Shown here one piece after another: positions 1-8,348 of a stretch of 33,382 nucleotides of DNA. Origin of the DNA: a virus; the IMG/VR virus record IMGVR_UViG_3300034110_000490, positions 1 through 33,382 of that record. One strand, 5' to 3'. Position numbers and translations under genes: made by a program. Below the pieces are notes generated by a model that was not told where the DNA came from, did not search any database, and saw only the letters and a list, made by a program, of their open reading frames with translations. Position 1 is the stretch's first letter. The number at the start of each line of letters is the position of its first letter.

Positions 1-43
1 GCTGACCGCTCTCGTTAAAGACACGCAGTCCAAATAGCGCCAT
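1..43 (-). CDS. Partial phage protein downstream of the J gene (first 14 codons)
   Basis: Only the start of this gene is in the window; it reads MALFGLRVFNESGQ and then leaves the left edge. The ATG is preceded by a GGGGT ribosome site that overlaps the end of the J gene, and only two bases separate the J stop from this start, so it is the next gene of the late tail operon. Small proteins of this kind often follow J-type genes in Pseudomonas siphophages, but too little is visible to name a function. Confidence 0.6.
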   Translation of the reverse strand, partial: MALFGLRVFNESGQ

Positions 44-46
44 TGA

Positions 47-3000
47 TTACCCCAGATAGCCGAGACGAACACGCAGCACGTTGTTGGCGTCGTAGACCGA
101 GACGTTCAGTGAGTTGATCACCAGACGACCTTGCCCTGGAACGATGCCGTTTATTTCAAGCGTGCCGTCTTTGTTCAGGATCCAGCCTTGCTGGCCGGGG
201 ATGTAGTTGGTGGAGCTGATGTAGCTTCCGATCTTGGCGTTGGTGATCGTTCCGTCTTGAATGAACGCCGAGTTCATGAACACCTGACCACCCTGCACTG
301 CAAACGGAACCGCGATGGCACCGCCTGCGATGGTGTTGACAATGGCGAACCGGTCGGCGCTGACTAGGAATTGGCTCTGAAGGCCCGCTGGGCCGTTTTC
401 GATTCCAAGGCCAACACCCGTGGTGATGTACTGCCCTGTACCCGAGTTGTATTGCACCTTCACCGACCAGCTCGCGGTGATTTTTCCATTCACGTCATTG
501 ACGATCGACGTGTTCTGCTCAATCGCCGCCTCTTGATTTCCGACCGTTGTGCTCAGCTGGGTCAGTTGCTGAGCTGTTGCCTGCTGGTTAGTAACAACAA
601 CTTGCTCGAGCTCGGTAATGTTCGCCTCGTTCTCACCAATCTTCGCGTCGAAGGTCGTCACACGCCTTGCCATTGCCTCGTTCTCGGAGGCTCTAACCTT
701 CGATTCGGAAGCGATCGCCGCAGTGCTGGTGTAGCTTTTGATCGCGTCCGCGAGATCGCCAGCGCCGTCATCGTCTCGGGAGGAGGCGCGAAGGGCCTCG
801 AAGGCCGTGGCTTGGGCCGTGACCTCGCCGTCGAGTTCGATGATCTCGGCGGTGTTGGTCGCGACCTGCTGGGCCAGACCGTTCGCAGTCTCAACGGTCT
901 GGCCAACGTCGAGCCAGTAGAACGGGTTCGGCGGTGGGGCTTCGATAGGCACCGGGCCGGTGGCTTGGTAGATCCGCTTGCCCTGCACCACCAGGTCGTA
1001 CTCTTCGTAGGTGGATTCAGGGTCGTAGCCTTTCAGGCCGTCGAGTGCATCGATTTGATCCTGAAGGCCGGGTATCTTGTCGATTTCATCAGCGAGCTCC
1101 TGCCCCAGCTCCGTCTTCGTGATTTTCCCAGCGAGAGCGGCCAGGTATGCCGAGACATCGTTCGAGGTCTGCGCGGGCACGTAGAGAAACGAGCTTTTCC
1201 CGTACGCATTGGAGGAGCGGACGAAATAGTAATAGTTCGTCCAGAACCCCAGCCCAGTGTGCGTGAAAGAAAGCCCCTGCCCCAAGTACTCGGCGTCATC
1301 CGAAGTCGCAGTCGGCGAAGTGCTGAAGAAGTACTCGTACGTGCCGCCGTTCAGCCCGTTCTGCGAGTTGCTCGGAATCAGCACGATGTTGTCGATCGAG
1401 GACTGCACCACACAGCTTTCCGGAATGGGCGGGCCGTTGATGCTGACGGTGATCGTCACCTCTCCTGATCGCGCCATGGGGCCAGCGGCCGCCACACTCA
1501 TGGTGTAGTTGCCGGACGGCAAGCCATTGATGGCACATTCCGTCGATGTCGCAGGCACGTTGTGCGACTGAATCGCGGTGGTGCCCTGCCGAACGATGAC
1601 GATGTACTCCTTGACCACGCCAGCAGGAGGAGTCCACGACAGAACGCCCTGCGTCACCTCGGCCGTGGTGTCCTGCGTCCACGCGAGATTCGTTGGCGTC
1701 CCCAGCCCGCCGGATGGCAGATTGATGAAGCCAATCGGGTTGTACGGCTGACCGACGGCGTCGTCGAAGATCGCAGGCTCGTACTGTTTGACCTGAACCG
1801 TGCAGCCCTCGCGATCGCCCATCGACCAGTCGGAGACGATGAACTCGCCATGGATGTTCAGCGACGGCAGGTTCACCCGAACCACGCGACCCGGCCGGCA
1901 GTTGTAGCCGGCAAAGTTCATCGGGATGCTGATAGCGCCACCGGCGCGGCGGCGGCGCAGTTCCATGTTCGCCAAGCGCTGCGCCTGGTAGGGGTCGGTG
2001 ACATACGAATAGGTCAGCGTCTCCGCCGCCTCACCGCCGTCCTCAACAATCCATTCGGCTACGCTGACTTCCGGGTAATCCGTCTCGGTCCACGACTGCT
2101 CCGGATCTATGAAGGTGCCGCGTACGGTATTGATCGCGGTGTCATTCGTTGGCTCGGTGCTGCCGGTGACTGTGCCGATCACCATGTCCTCGGTGATCTC
2201 GAAGTCGTAAGGGCCGTAATAGGCTCCAGCCTGGAACATCCAGCGGCCACCAACTCGAATCAGATGCCCACCAGACGCCGCTTCCAGCTTCTGCAGAACA
2301 CCGGTGCGCTGCTCGTCCGCGCCGATCACGCAGCCGGTGCGATACCGCTGGCTCGTCGAGCCGTCGGCGTTGGTTACGCCTTCATCGCAGACGTTGGCAG
2401 CGCTGGCAAAGGTCTCGAAAACGATTTCATCGTCCGGCACGTTGCAGCGGTTGCGCAGGAACCAGAGCAGGTGGAGCGCAGTGTTTGCGCTGTAACCAGC
2501 CGCCCCGGTGCGCGGATCGTAAATATCATTCCGCCCACGAACCACAAAGCGTGTATCGGGAATGCCCGATGGAAACTTCTCTGCGCTGTAACGGAGGGAA
2601 ACCCGCACATAGGACAGGCCGCGACCGATCTGCGAGTCTTTCCAGTCGGGGCAGTTTGTCTTCAGGAAAGCGTTCACCTGAGTCGGATTGACGACCAGCT
2701 CATAGCTGGCCAACGGGCCGAACGCGCCGATCTCCTCCTCGCCGAGGTAGATGTTTTCGAGCGCATCGATTGCACCCTCACACAGCACGTACACCAGGTG
2801 CAGCCATTCGCCCTCACCCTGATCGCCGGACTGCTCTTGCGCCCACACCAGGACGCCGCCAGTGGAGACGCGGCCGAGGATGAAGCGCACCGGTGCTTTT
2901 GAGGACCGCACGGTCTGGGCAGACGGCTCGTTGTCGCGCAGGGGCGACTTGGTGTTGAGCTTTTCCTGCTGCTCGGCGGCGTAAAAGGCAAGCGCTGCGC

Positions 3001-3088
3001 CAGCGACCGCGCCCCATGGTCCGCCCTGAGCAAAACCAACCACCGCGCCAATGACGACCGATGCGAGTTTTTTAACGCCGCCGCTCAT
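47..3088 (-). CDS. Tail tip / host specificity protein, lambda J type
   Basis: A 1013-residue protein expected to form the tail tip that contacts the receptor. The N-terminus has a glycine/alanine-rich hydrophobic stretch (about residues 10-40). Residues to about 450 resemble the conserved tail-tip core, followed by fibronectin-III-like segments (about 470-650), a long helical stretch rich in E, A and Q (about 770-870) and a DUF1983-type C-terminus. The last roughly 140 residues contain modules WSVK, SADRFAI, GQVFMNSAFIQDGTI, GWILNKDGTLEING and VLRVRLG. It overlaps the preceding gene by four bases (ATGA), as expected for the end of a lambda-like tail operon. The C-terminal modules are partly repeated in the protein at 10137-10823. 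Family assignment is firm; the receptor is unknown. Confidence 0.9.
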   Translation of the reverse strand: MSGGVKKLASVVIGAVVGFAQGGPWGAVAGAALAFYAAEQQEKLNTKSPLRDNEPSAQTVRSSKAPVRFILGRVSTGGVLVWAQEQSGDQGEGEWLHLVYVLCEGAIDALENIYLGEEEIGAFGPLASYELVVNPTQVNAFLKTNCPDWKDSQIGRGLSYVRVSLRYSAEKFPSGIPDTRFVVRGRNDIYDPRTGAAGYSANTALHLLWFLRNRCNVPDDEIVFETFASAANVCDEGVTNADGSTSQRYRTGCVIGADEQRTGVLQKLEAASGGHLIRVGGRWMFQAGAYYGPYDFEITEDMVIGTVTGSTEPTNDTAINTVRGTFIDPEQSWTETDYPEVSVAEWIVEDGGEAAETLTYSYVTDPYQAQRLANMELRRRRAGGAISIPMNFAGYNCRPGRVVRVNLPSLNIHGEFIVSDWSMGDREGCTVQVKQYEPAIFDDAVGQPYNPIGFINLPSGGLGTPTNLAWTQDTTAEVTQGVLSWTPPAGVVKEYIVIVRQGTTAIQSHNVPATSTECAINGLPSGNYTMSVAAAGPMARSGEVTITVSINGPPIPESCVVQSSIDNIVLIPSNSQNGLNGGTYEYFFSTSPTATSDDAEYLGQGLSFTHTGLGFWTNYYYFVRSSNAYGKSSFLYVPAQTSNDVSAYLAALAGKITKTELGQELADEIDKIPGLQDQIDALDGLKGYDPESTYEEYDLVVQGKRIYQATGPVPIEAPPPNPFYWLDVGQTVETANGLAQQVATNTAEIIELDGEVTAQATAFEALRASSRDDDGAGDLADAIKSYTSTAAIASESKVRASENEAMARRVTTFDAKIGENEANITELEQVVVTNQQATAQQLTQLSTTVGNQEAAIEQNTSIVNDVNGKITASWSVKVQYNSGTGQYITTGVGLGIENGPAGLQSQFLVSADRFAIVNTIAGGAIAVPFAVQGGQVFMNSAFIQDGTITNAKIGSYISSTNYIPGQQGWILNKDGTLEINGIVPGQGRLVINSLNVSVYDANNVLRVRLGYLG

Positions 3089-3483
3089 TCAATTCTCCAC
3101 GCGGCCAGTGGCTCGCACTCAACCCGGGCCGCGCCGTCATCGGTCGCCGCCCAGTAATCTCCAGCCCAGAACACGGCCATGCTTCGGCCGCCGGGCGCGT
3201 CGTACAGCACGACGTCACCGCGCTGGATGAATGGCAGTGGCACCCGGGCAAAGTGGGTGTCCCAGGCCGCCTCGAGGCTGCCGTGCTGCTTCTTCAGCTG
3301 CCGCTTGGCGCCGGTTTCCGTCGTGTACTTGCCCCGGTAGTTCTCCGCCGGATCAACGCCACACACCGACACCGTGCAGTCGGCGGCGAACAGGCAACAG
3401 TCAAATTCGCCCCATGAAAAAGGCCGCTCTTGGGCGGCCTTGATCGTTTCGTTCAGACGGGTTGTCCAGTCTCGGTAGCGCAT
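3085..3483 (-). CDS. DUF6950-like / NlpC-P60-like tail assembly protein
   Basis: A 132-residue protein in the position of the lambda K-type tail assembly peptidase, directly before J. A conserved W-GEFDCCLFAADC segment (about residues 24-37) looks like the cysteine motif of the NlpC/P60-like DUF6950 group, and RGDVVLYDAPGG (about 96-107) is the usual second motif. It may act as a murein-hydrolase-like module at the tail tip; activity is inferred. The start MRYRDW was chosen because the longer frame reads antisense-like sequence through the preceding gene. The 5' part contains a perfect terminator-like hairpin (3417-3441), which is unusual inside a coding region. Confidence 0.75.
   Translation of the reverse strand: MRYRDWTTRLNETIKAAQERPFSWGEFDCCLFAADCTVSVCGVDPAENYRGKYTTETGAKRQLKKQHGSLEAAWDTHFARVPLPFIQRGDVVLYDAPGGRSMAVFWAGDYWAATDDGAARVECEPLAAWRIE
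3417..3441 (-). terminator. Intragenic terminator-like hairpin
   Basis: On the minus strand AAGGCCGC and GCGGCCTT form a perfect 8-bp stem around a 6-base loop, followed by TTTC, so five Ts run from the stem end. It lies about 15 codons into the DUF6950-like gene and would truncate transcripts before the main part of that gene and J. Confidence 0.55.
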
Positions 3484-3485
3484 GG

Positions 3486-4088
3486 CTAGCTTCCATAGGT
3501 GAATGTCGGTGCGTCCTTCTTCGAGCCCCAGTAAATGGGCCACTCGGACATTTGGGCGATGGCGTAGAAGAACCGGTCGCCCTGATGGCGGGCGCGGTGA
3601 TTTTCGTCGGTGAATCGTTCGGTACCGGTGCGGCTCCACTCGGCCATGCGATCGATAACCGGGACGGTGATGCTGTTGCCGTCCTCGCCATTGCCTGCGA
3701 AGGAGAACTTCGCCGCATCCATCCGGCCAGAAAACAGAATGTCCGCCGCGTAGTTGCCGGCCTCGTCGAACACCACGAACATGACTTTGGCCATCCGCCC
3801 ACGGCAGCCTCGGACATTGGTTTCCGAAAGGATGTAGGCGTCCAAGCCGCTGAGGGTCAGCTCGACCGACATTGGCGACCCTGAGTTGTCGCTCTCCTGC
3901 GACTGGCTCACCTGGCCGAAATTGCCCACGCCGAGGTACGTGATGCCGTCGATCACCAGATCACCGGTACCTGTGTGCGCGAAGACCATGCCGTCGACGA
4001 AGTCGAGCTGTACGGCATACACCGGCATGAAGCAGCCGGTCGCGATGATGTTCACCACGTTCTGGCTGAACGGGAATGCTGATGGCAT
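3486..4088 (-). CDS. Tail assembly / hub protein, DUF2163-like
   Basis: A 200-residue protein between the distal tail protein and the NlpC-like protein. The middle part has the pattern VELTLSGLDAYIL, then VMFVVFDEAGNY, LFSGRMD and ITVPVIDRMAEW, and it ends FFYAIAQMSEWPIYWG; this recalls DUF2163-type tail hub proteins that occupy the lambda L position. The start MPSAFPF overlaps the previous stop by one base (TGATG), which implies translational coupling. No signal peptide or catalytic motif is visible. The structural role is inferred mainly from position. Confidence 0.65.
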   Translation of the reverse strand: MPSAFPFSQNVVNIIATGCFMPVYAVQLDFVDGMVFAHTGTGDLVIDGITYLGVGNFGQVSQSQESDNSGSPMSVELTLSGLDAYILSETNVRGCRGRMAKVMFVVFDEAGNYAADILFSGRMDAAKFSFAGNGEDGNSITVPVIDRMAEWSRTGTERFTDENHRARHQGDRFFYAIAQMSEWPIYWGSKKDAPTFTYGS

Positions 4089-4672
4089 CAGAACGCCTCC
4101 CTGAATTGGTAGCTGCCGTTGGCGATCACCGGCTTTACGGACATTGCCCAGGTATCGGTGGTCATGCGCATTTCGGAATATGGGTTGAGGTACTCGACGG
4201 CGGTACCGGCCGTGAGCGTCCTGCGGATCCGCTTGTTGAGCGAAACCGTCACCCTGCCCTGCGCATTCGCTGATGCCGCATCTGTAACCTCGAACATTTC
4301 GCCAGCGATGGTGATGTAGTCGCCAGCAGCGAACACAACAGCATTCGCCGGGGCGCCGCCGATGACCATCGACCGCGCTTGCGCGTTGCCGGTGACCACT
4401 GAGAGCGCGCCGACGCTGTTGGTGCGCCGGCGGGTAAAGGCCGGAAGGTTGAAGGTGCCGAACATCCCATCCAGTCGCCCGAGAAACGCCGACAGCTCGC
4501 GCTCTTGGGCTCTGGTCAGTAGTCCGAAGGTCAAGGTGCACTGCCAGTAAGCGCCCGGGTAGCCGACGATCTGCTGGGCATTCGAGAGCGTCGAGGTGAA
4601 CGCCCTGCTGTTGTTGACGATGCCCCACGTCATTTCTGACGGGCGCAGCGAAGCCGGCCACGTGAGAGCCAT
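4088..4672 (-). CDS. Minor tail protein, probable distal tail component
   Basis: A 194-residue protein immediately downstream of the tape measure gene, which is where lambda M-type minor tail proteins or distal tail proteins are encoded. It opens with MALTWPASLRPSEMTW and includes GYPGAYWQCTLTFGLLTRAQERELSAFLGRLDGMFGTFNLPAF, a pattern I associate with siphophage tail proteins, but no named domain is certain. A clear AAGGAG ribosome site sits six bases before the ATG. It is translationally coupled to the following gene. Likely part of the ring that starts the tail tip. Confidence 0.6.
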   Translation of the reverse strand: MALTWPASLRPSEMTWGIVNNSRAFTSTLSNAQQIVGYPGAYWQCTLTFGLLTRAQERELSAFLGRLDGMFGTFNLPAFTRRRTNSVGALSVVTGNAQARSMVIGGAPANAVVFAAGDYITIAGEMFEVTDAASANAQGRVTVSLNKRIRRTLTAGTAVEYLNPYSEMRMTTDTWAMSVKPVIANGSYQFREAF

Positions 4673-4691
4673 GCAGTACTCCTTAAATTGC

Positions 4692-7403
4692 TTAGCGCCG
4701 CGCGATCAGCTGGCGGATGGTTCCGTTCATTTTCAGGTCACGCACGACCAGCTCGTAGCCGCCCTTGGCACCCTGCATTGCCGCCTCGCGCACCATGTTG
4801 ACGGTCGCGTCATCTGGTGTGCCTTGGAAGCTGAAGCTCTGCTGGATGGCAGGCGCAGCGGAAGGGCTCGACGAGATCGGTACGACATTGGAGGTCGATG
4901 CCGCAGCGGTGGCGCCAACGTAGCCGCCATCTGCGTAGCCTTTGGCGTTCGCGTTCATGCGCTCGAGGAATTCCCGAGCGCCCGGCTGGCTCACCGCTTC
5001 CTTGCGGACCACGAACTCGCCGCCGTGCACAACGCCCTTCGGTTCGAACTTGCCACCGTCGCCGGTATAGCCGCCGTCAGAGAAACCGAACTTCGAGCTG
5101 TATCCGGCTGCAGATGCTCCGAGACTGGAGGACGTCGCGCCCGCCGATCCGGCCGCGAGGCCGTTGCCGGCAGCAGCGCCACCGGCGGTCAGCCCGCTGA
5201 AGATCGTGCCGAAGATGCCCACCGCCGCCTGTCGCACCTGGATGCGGATCAGGTCAGCGATGATGCCGTCCGCCAGATCCTTGAACGACAATTTCCCAGT
5301 CTTCACAAACTGGATGATGCCGTCTTCCATGTTGCTGAAGGCGTTGGTGAATAGGTTGCGGGTCTGGCCGGCGACGTCAGCGGCCTCATCGGCGTAGGTC
5401 TGAAATGCGGAGGAAGCCCCGAGCGACCAATCAGACTGTGCCTTGTCGAGCTGATTGTAATAGTCCTGCTGATTGACCAGTCGCACGGCCAATTGCTCGC
5501 GCAAGGCTTCGGTCTGCCGGACGTAATCGTTCTGGGTTATATCCCCGCTGGTTCGCTGCGCCGCCAAAGCCTTCAGATCATTTTCGTACTGCTGCCTGAT
5601 CTGCATTTCCTGCTGAAGCCGCTCGCGCGTTTTGTCGCTCGATCCGAGCCCCGCGAGATCCATGTCATAGCCATTTTTCTGCGTAAGCGTCTGGCTCTGT
5701 TGGGCCGACAGGAACGCGTTGAATTTGGCATCCGCCTCATTTGCTGCCTGTATCTTTTTCAGCGCATCAAGCTCGTCCGCTTTCCCGCGCAAGTAGGCCT
5801 TTTGCTGTTGAGTAAGACCGGCCAGCTTTCCGCTCTCCAGCTCGAAGGCCAGTTTCGTGGCTTCAGACGCCTCTTTTTGCTTGTCTGTGGTGACATTTAT
5901 CAGCTGGATCTGGCGCTGATAATCCTCACCAGCAGTATCGAATGCACGCTGCGTAGCATTTCGGGCTTGCTCACTGGTCTGGGCAGCCTTTTTTGTTGCT
6001 TCCTCTGCTGAGGCTTTGGCGTCTTTCTCTTTGGCGTACTGAAGTAGGAGTTTCTGCTGAGCCGGCAACAGTTTGCCCAGTTCGCCGTTTTCGATTGCAT
6101 AGCGGACTTTCGCGGCCTCGGTATTCTCGCCTTGGAGCGCCGCCTGCTTCTTGAGGGTTTCGAGCATCTTCTCGTAGGCAGGATTCACCGCTGCACCAGG
6201 TGCATCACCGGCTGGCTGCTGGGCGCCAAGGTCGGCCGCTGACTTCTGCATGCGGTTGCGTAATTCGGTGATGCTGCCGGCCTTCTTCTGCAGGTCAGCA
6301 ATCGACTTGTCGAGCTCGTCGACGTCGTAGAATTTGAAGTTGTAAAACGCGGTATCGCCGGCTTTGCCCTTGATGAGCTTGGCTCGAATGTCAGCCAGGT
6401 CGCGCATCTCCGACATGGTCACGCTGAGCTCGTTATTCAGCCCGGCAATGGTTTGCTTGTCGTCGCGAAAGAAGTCCAAAAACTCGCCAGAGTTGAAACG
6501 ATCCATCCCCTCCGAAAGTGCAAGCAGGCCTTTCGCGAACTTGCTGCTGGCAGTCGTCGCCTCGTCCAATTTTCCCACGGTGACTGTGAGGGAGTTGTTG
6601 AATGCGGTCATTGCCTGACCTGCGGTAACGCTCATGCTTGCGCTGAGTTCGTCTACCTTGGTTTTCTGGCTCTCCAGTGCGCGCACGACGCTTTCTGAGG
6701 TCAGCTTGCCCTCGGCGCCCATTGCCCGCAGCTGACCAATAGTGACCCCCAGCCCTCGAGCAATCGCTTGGGCGAGTGCCGGCGTCTGCTCCATGATGCT
6801 ATTGAGCTCATCACCTCGGAGTGTTCCAGAGGCAAGAGCCTGTCCGAATTGCACAAGGGACGCCTCCGCCGCTTGGGCGCTGGCTCCGCTGAGGGCGACC
6901 GACTTGGCGACAGTCTCGGTGATGCTCGCCACGCGATCCAGCGACAGTCCGAGCTGCTTTCCGTTCTGAGCAATCCGCTGATATACCTGTGCGGTGCTTT
7001 CAAGTGCTTGACGCGAGTTCTGTGCGACCTGAAAAACGTCATTCTGAGCCTTGCTCAGCTGCTGGGCACCTTCAGTGACCAACCGGAGACGGTTGGTGAT
7101 ATTGGTGTACTCAGCAGCCGCCTGACTGATCTTCGTAATGCTAAACGCCGCGGCTAAAGGTGCTACGAGCCCAGACGCCATTGCGGAAAGAGATCGAAAC
7201 TGACGCTCCATCCCTATGATTTGAGGGGTAGTAGCCTGGGCATTGTCACCGAGCTGCTGAATGGATCTGCTGGCCTTACTGAGCGCTGGATTAATGAGCA
7301 AACCCTGATCTTCAAGCTCGCCCAGAGCTTTCTTCGTATCGGCTGCTTTCTTCTCTGCATTGCGACTATCGATTTCAAGGACGAGGCGTGAGGTCTGGGT
7401 CAT
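4692..7403 (-). CDS. Tail tape measure protein
   Basis: A 903-residue protein that should set tail length and be threaded through the tail tube; at about 1.5 angstrom per residue this predicts a tail near 135 nm. The N-terminal third (about 60-260) matches the tape-measure N-terminal domain, with ITNRLRLV, SITETVAKSVALSG and GDELNSIMEQTPALAQAIA. The middle is coiled-coil rich in K, A, E and Q. Near residues 790-870 the lambda-type C-terminal signature appears: FSDGGYTGDGG, GVVHGGEFVVRKEAV and YADGGYVG. A GGAG ribosome site precedes the start. It lies after the gpG/gpGT pair, but separated from it by about 950 bases containing other genes, which is unusual. Confidence 0.93.
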   Translation of the reverse strand: MTQTSRLVLEIDSRNAEKKAADTKKALGELEDQGLLINPALSKASRSIQQLGDNAQATTPQIIGMERQFRSLSAMASGLVAPLAAAFSITKISQAAAEYTNITNRLRLVTEGAQQLSKAQNDVFQVAQNSRQALESTAQVYQRIAQNGKQLGLSLDRVASITETVAKSVALSGASAQAAEASLVQFGQALASGTLRGDELNSIMEQTPALAQAIARGLGVTIGQLRAMGAEGKLTSESVVRALESQKTKVDELSASMSVTAGQAMTAFNNSLTVTVGKLDEATTASSKFAKGLLALSEGMDRFNSGEFLDFFRDDKQTIAGLNNELSVTMSEMRDLADIRAKLIKGKAGDTAFYNFKFYDVDELDKSIADLQKKAGSITELRNRMQKSAADLGAQQPAGDAPGAAVNPAYEKMLETLKKQAALQGENTEAAKVRYAIENGELGKLLPAQQKLLLQYAKEKDAKASAEEATKKAAQTSEQARNATQRAFDTAGEDYQRQIQLINVTTDKQKEASEATKLAFELESGKLAGLTQQQKAYLRGKADELDALKKIQAANEADAKFNAFLSAQQSQTLTQKNGYDMDLAGLGSSDKTRERLQQEMQIRQQYENDLKALAAQRTSGDITQNDYVRQTEALREQLAVRLVNQQDYYNQLDKAQSDWSLGASSAFQTYADEAADVAGQTRNLFTNAFSNMEDGIIQFVKTGKLSFKDLADGIIADLIRIQVRQAAVGIFGTIFSGLTAGGAAAGNGLAAGSAGATSSSLGASAAGYSSKFGFSDGGYTGDGGKFEPKGVVHGGEFVVRKEAVSQPGAREFLERMNANAKGYADGGYVGATAAASTSNVVPISSSPSAAPAIQQSFSFQGTPDDATVNMVREAAMQGAKGGYELVVRDLKMNGTIRQLIARR

Positions 7404-7418
7404 AGGGGTCTCCGGGCA

Positions 7419-7442
7419 TAAAAAAACCCGCCGAAGCGGGTT
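7419..7442 (-). terminator. Rho-independent terminator just upstream of the tape measure gene
   Basis: On the minus strand AACCCGC, a TTCG tetraloop and GCGGGTT are followed by a run of Ts. It ends about 15 bases before the tape measure start. The 18-base segment GGGCATAAAAAAACCCGC is repeated exactly at the terminator before the tail tube gene. Confidence 0.85.
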
Positions 7443-7457
7443 CTTGTAGAAATTCTT

Positions 7458-7754
7458 TTATTCGGCGAGCGCCGGTAAATCTGCGTGACAGTGCTTACAC
7501 TTGATCGCCTCTTTTTGGACCAGTTCAGCACAATAGGGGCACTTCCTGTAGCGCGCCGATACACCAAACTGCCTTGCAATGTCCTGACTCTTTTTATCGT
7601 CGATGCCGAGCGGCGGAAGAAACCAGAGTGCAATGAGCGCGAAGACGGAAAAGAAGAAGCCGAGAATCACCCAGCTCACGACGTCTCTGCCTTTTTGGTT
7701 GGCGTAATAGCCACTGAGCGCTGCAACGGCTATCCAGATGATGAGATATTCCAT
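7458..7754 (-). CDS. Small membrane protein with C-terminal zinc ribbon
   Basis: A 98-residue protein with two predicted membrane helices (about residues 3-18 and 26-47) and a cytosolic tail ending in CPYCAELVQKEAIKCKHC, a four-cysteine zinc ribbon. The start MEYLIIW was chosen because a strong GGGAGG ribosome site lies just upstream; the longer frame has no such site. It is followed by a terminator, so it forms its own unit between the tail chaperone genes and the tape measure gene. Proteins of this layout are common in bacteria and phages with no settled role; a superinfection or host-interaction function is possible but only inferred from its moron-like position. Confidence 0.7.
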   Translation of the reverse strand: MEYLIIWIAVAALSGYYANQKGRDVVSWVILGFFFSVFALIALWFLPPLGIDDKKSQDIARQFGVSARYRKCPYCAELVQKEAIKCKHCHADLPALAE

Positions 7755-7883
7755 GACGCCTCCCTGAAGTAATGGCAGCAATCTACCACCATCCGCAGGA
7801 AGCACCAAAGCGGGCTGTACGAATGCCCAGTAACGCCAATGCTCGCCCTGATAGTAGCCTCTCGCCTTCACGCAACGGATAAC

Positions 7884-7916
7884 CCCAGTCCTCCGCCTGC
7901 AAGCCCAAGGACTGGG
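7884..7916. other. Inverted repeat in the 7755-7953 intergenic stretch
   Basis: CCCAGTCCT and AGGACTGGG form a perfect 9-bp inverted repeat with a 15-base loop, and no T run follows on either strand. The surrounding 200 bases between the divergently oriented zinc-ribbon gene and the plus-strand gene hold no other recognisable feature. It could be an operator or a hairpin in the 5' leader of either gene. Confidence 0.4.
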
Positions 7917-7953
7917 ATAGCGCCAATCTCGGCGCGCTTGACCTGGAGGTCGC

Positions 7954-8214
7954 ATGAAAGACGGCAAGATAGATCCGCTAGATGGGATGAGCTCCCCTAT
8001 AACGCTAGGAACATTATCCGCGCTTCTGGCAATGACACGTGTGATCCAAATCCTAGCGGGCAAAGAAAGCAAGATCATCGATAAGGTGATGGAGTCTATA
8101 GAGGCCCCTGCTGGCATAAGCGATCCGGAAGCCAGAAGAGTTTTCGAAGGCCCGGCAAAACAGATTATCGAAGTTGCGAAAGAGACTAGAAAGGCGATGC
8201 AAGAATTGCGCTGA
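7954..8214 (+). CDS. Plus-strand small protein of unknown function inserted in the tail operon
   Basis: An 86-residue protein encoded against the direction of all structural genes. An excellent GGAGGT ribosome site precedes MKDGKIDPLDG by three bases, which supports translation. A mildly hydrophobic segment (LGTLSALLAMTRVIQILAG, about residues 18-36) is followed by a charged helical C-terminus. No family is recognised. A plus-strand terminator-like hairpin follows at 8251-8297, so it could be an independent transcription unit, as expected for a moron gene. No convincing sigma-70 promoter was found upstream. Confidence 0.6.
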   Translation: MKDGKIDPLDGMSSPITLGTLSALLAMTRVIQILAGKESKIIDKVMESIEAPAGISDPEARRVFEGPAKQIIEVAKETRKAMQELR

Positions 8215-8314
8215 TCACATAGCTCATTCTGGTTTCAAAAGTCTTCATTTGGCGCTCACGGTGCAGCTTTTTTCGCACATTCTTGAGCGCCTTTTTTCTG
8301 CGTCTTAGGCTCAT
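8186..8314 (-). CDS. Possible 42-residue very basic peptide
   Basis: The peptide MSLRRRKKALKNVRKKL... is strongly basic in its first half and ends in a short hydrophobic stretch. The ATG is preceded by AAAGGAG at nine bases, a good ribosome site, and the gene lies 34 bases after the gpGT stop in the same direction. Its 3' end overlaps the plus-strand gene tail to tail by 29 bases and it also covers that gene's putative terminator, so it may be a chance frame. No homologue is recognised. Confidence 0.35.
   Translation of the reverse strand: MSLRRRKKALKNVRKKLHRERQMKTFETRMSYVISAILASPF
8251..8297 (+). terminator. Plus-strand terminator-like hairpin after the inserted gene
   Basis: GGCGCTCA and TGAGCGCC pair across a 25-base loop that itself can form GTGC/GCAC, and six Ts follow at 8292-8297. 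It lies 36 bases after the stop of the plus-strand gene. The large loop makes its strength uncertain. Confidence 0.45.
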
Positions 8315-8348
8315 AGATTGTTTCTCCTTTCTGTATACCGGTAACGAA

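Noticed and set aside
371-2902. Long plus-strand open frames of 365 and 446 residues opposite the J gene
   Set aside because: They lie entirely antisense to a well-recognised tail tip gene, have no ribosome sites and encode arginine-rich, low-complexity sequence typical of shadow frames in GC-rich DNA.
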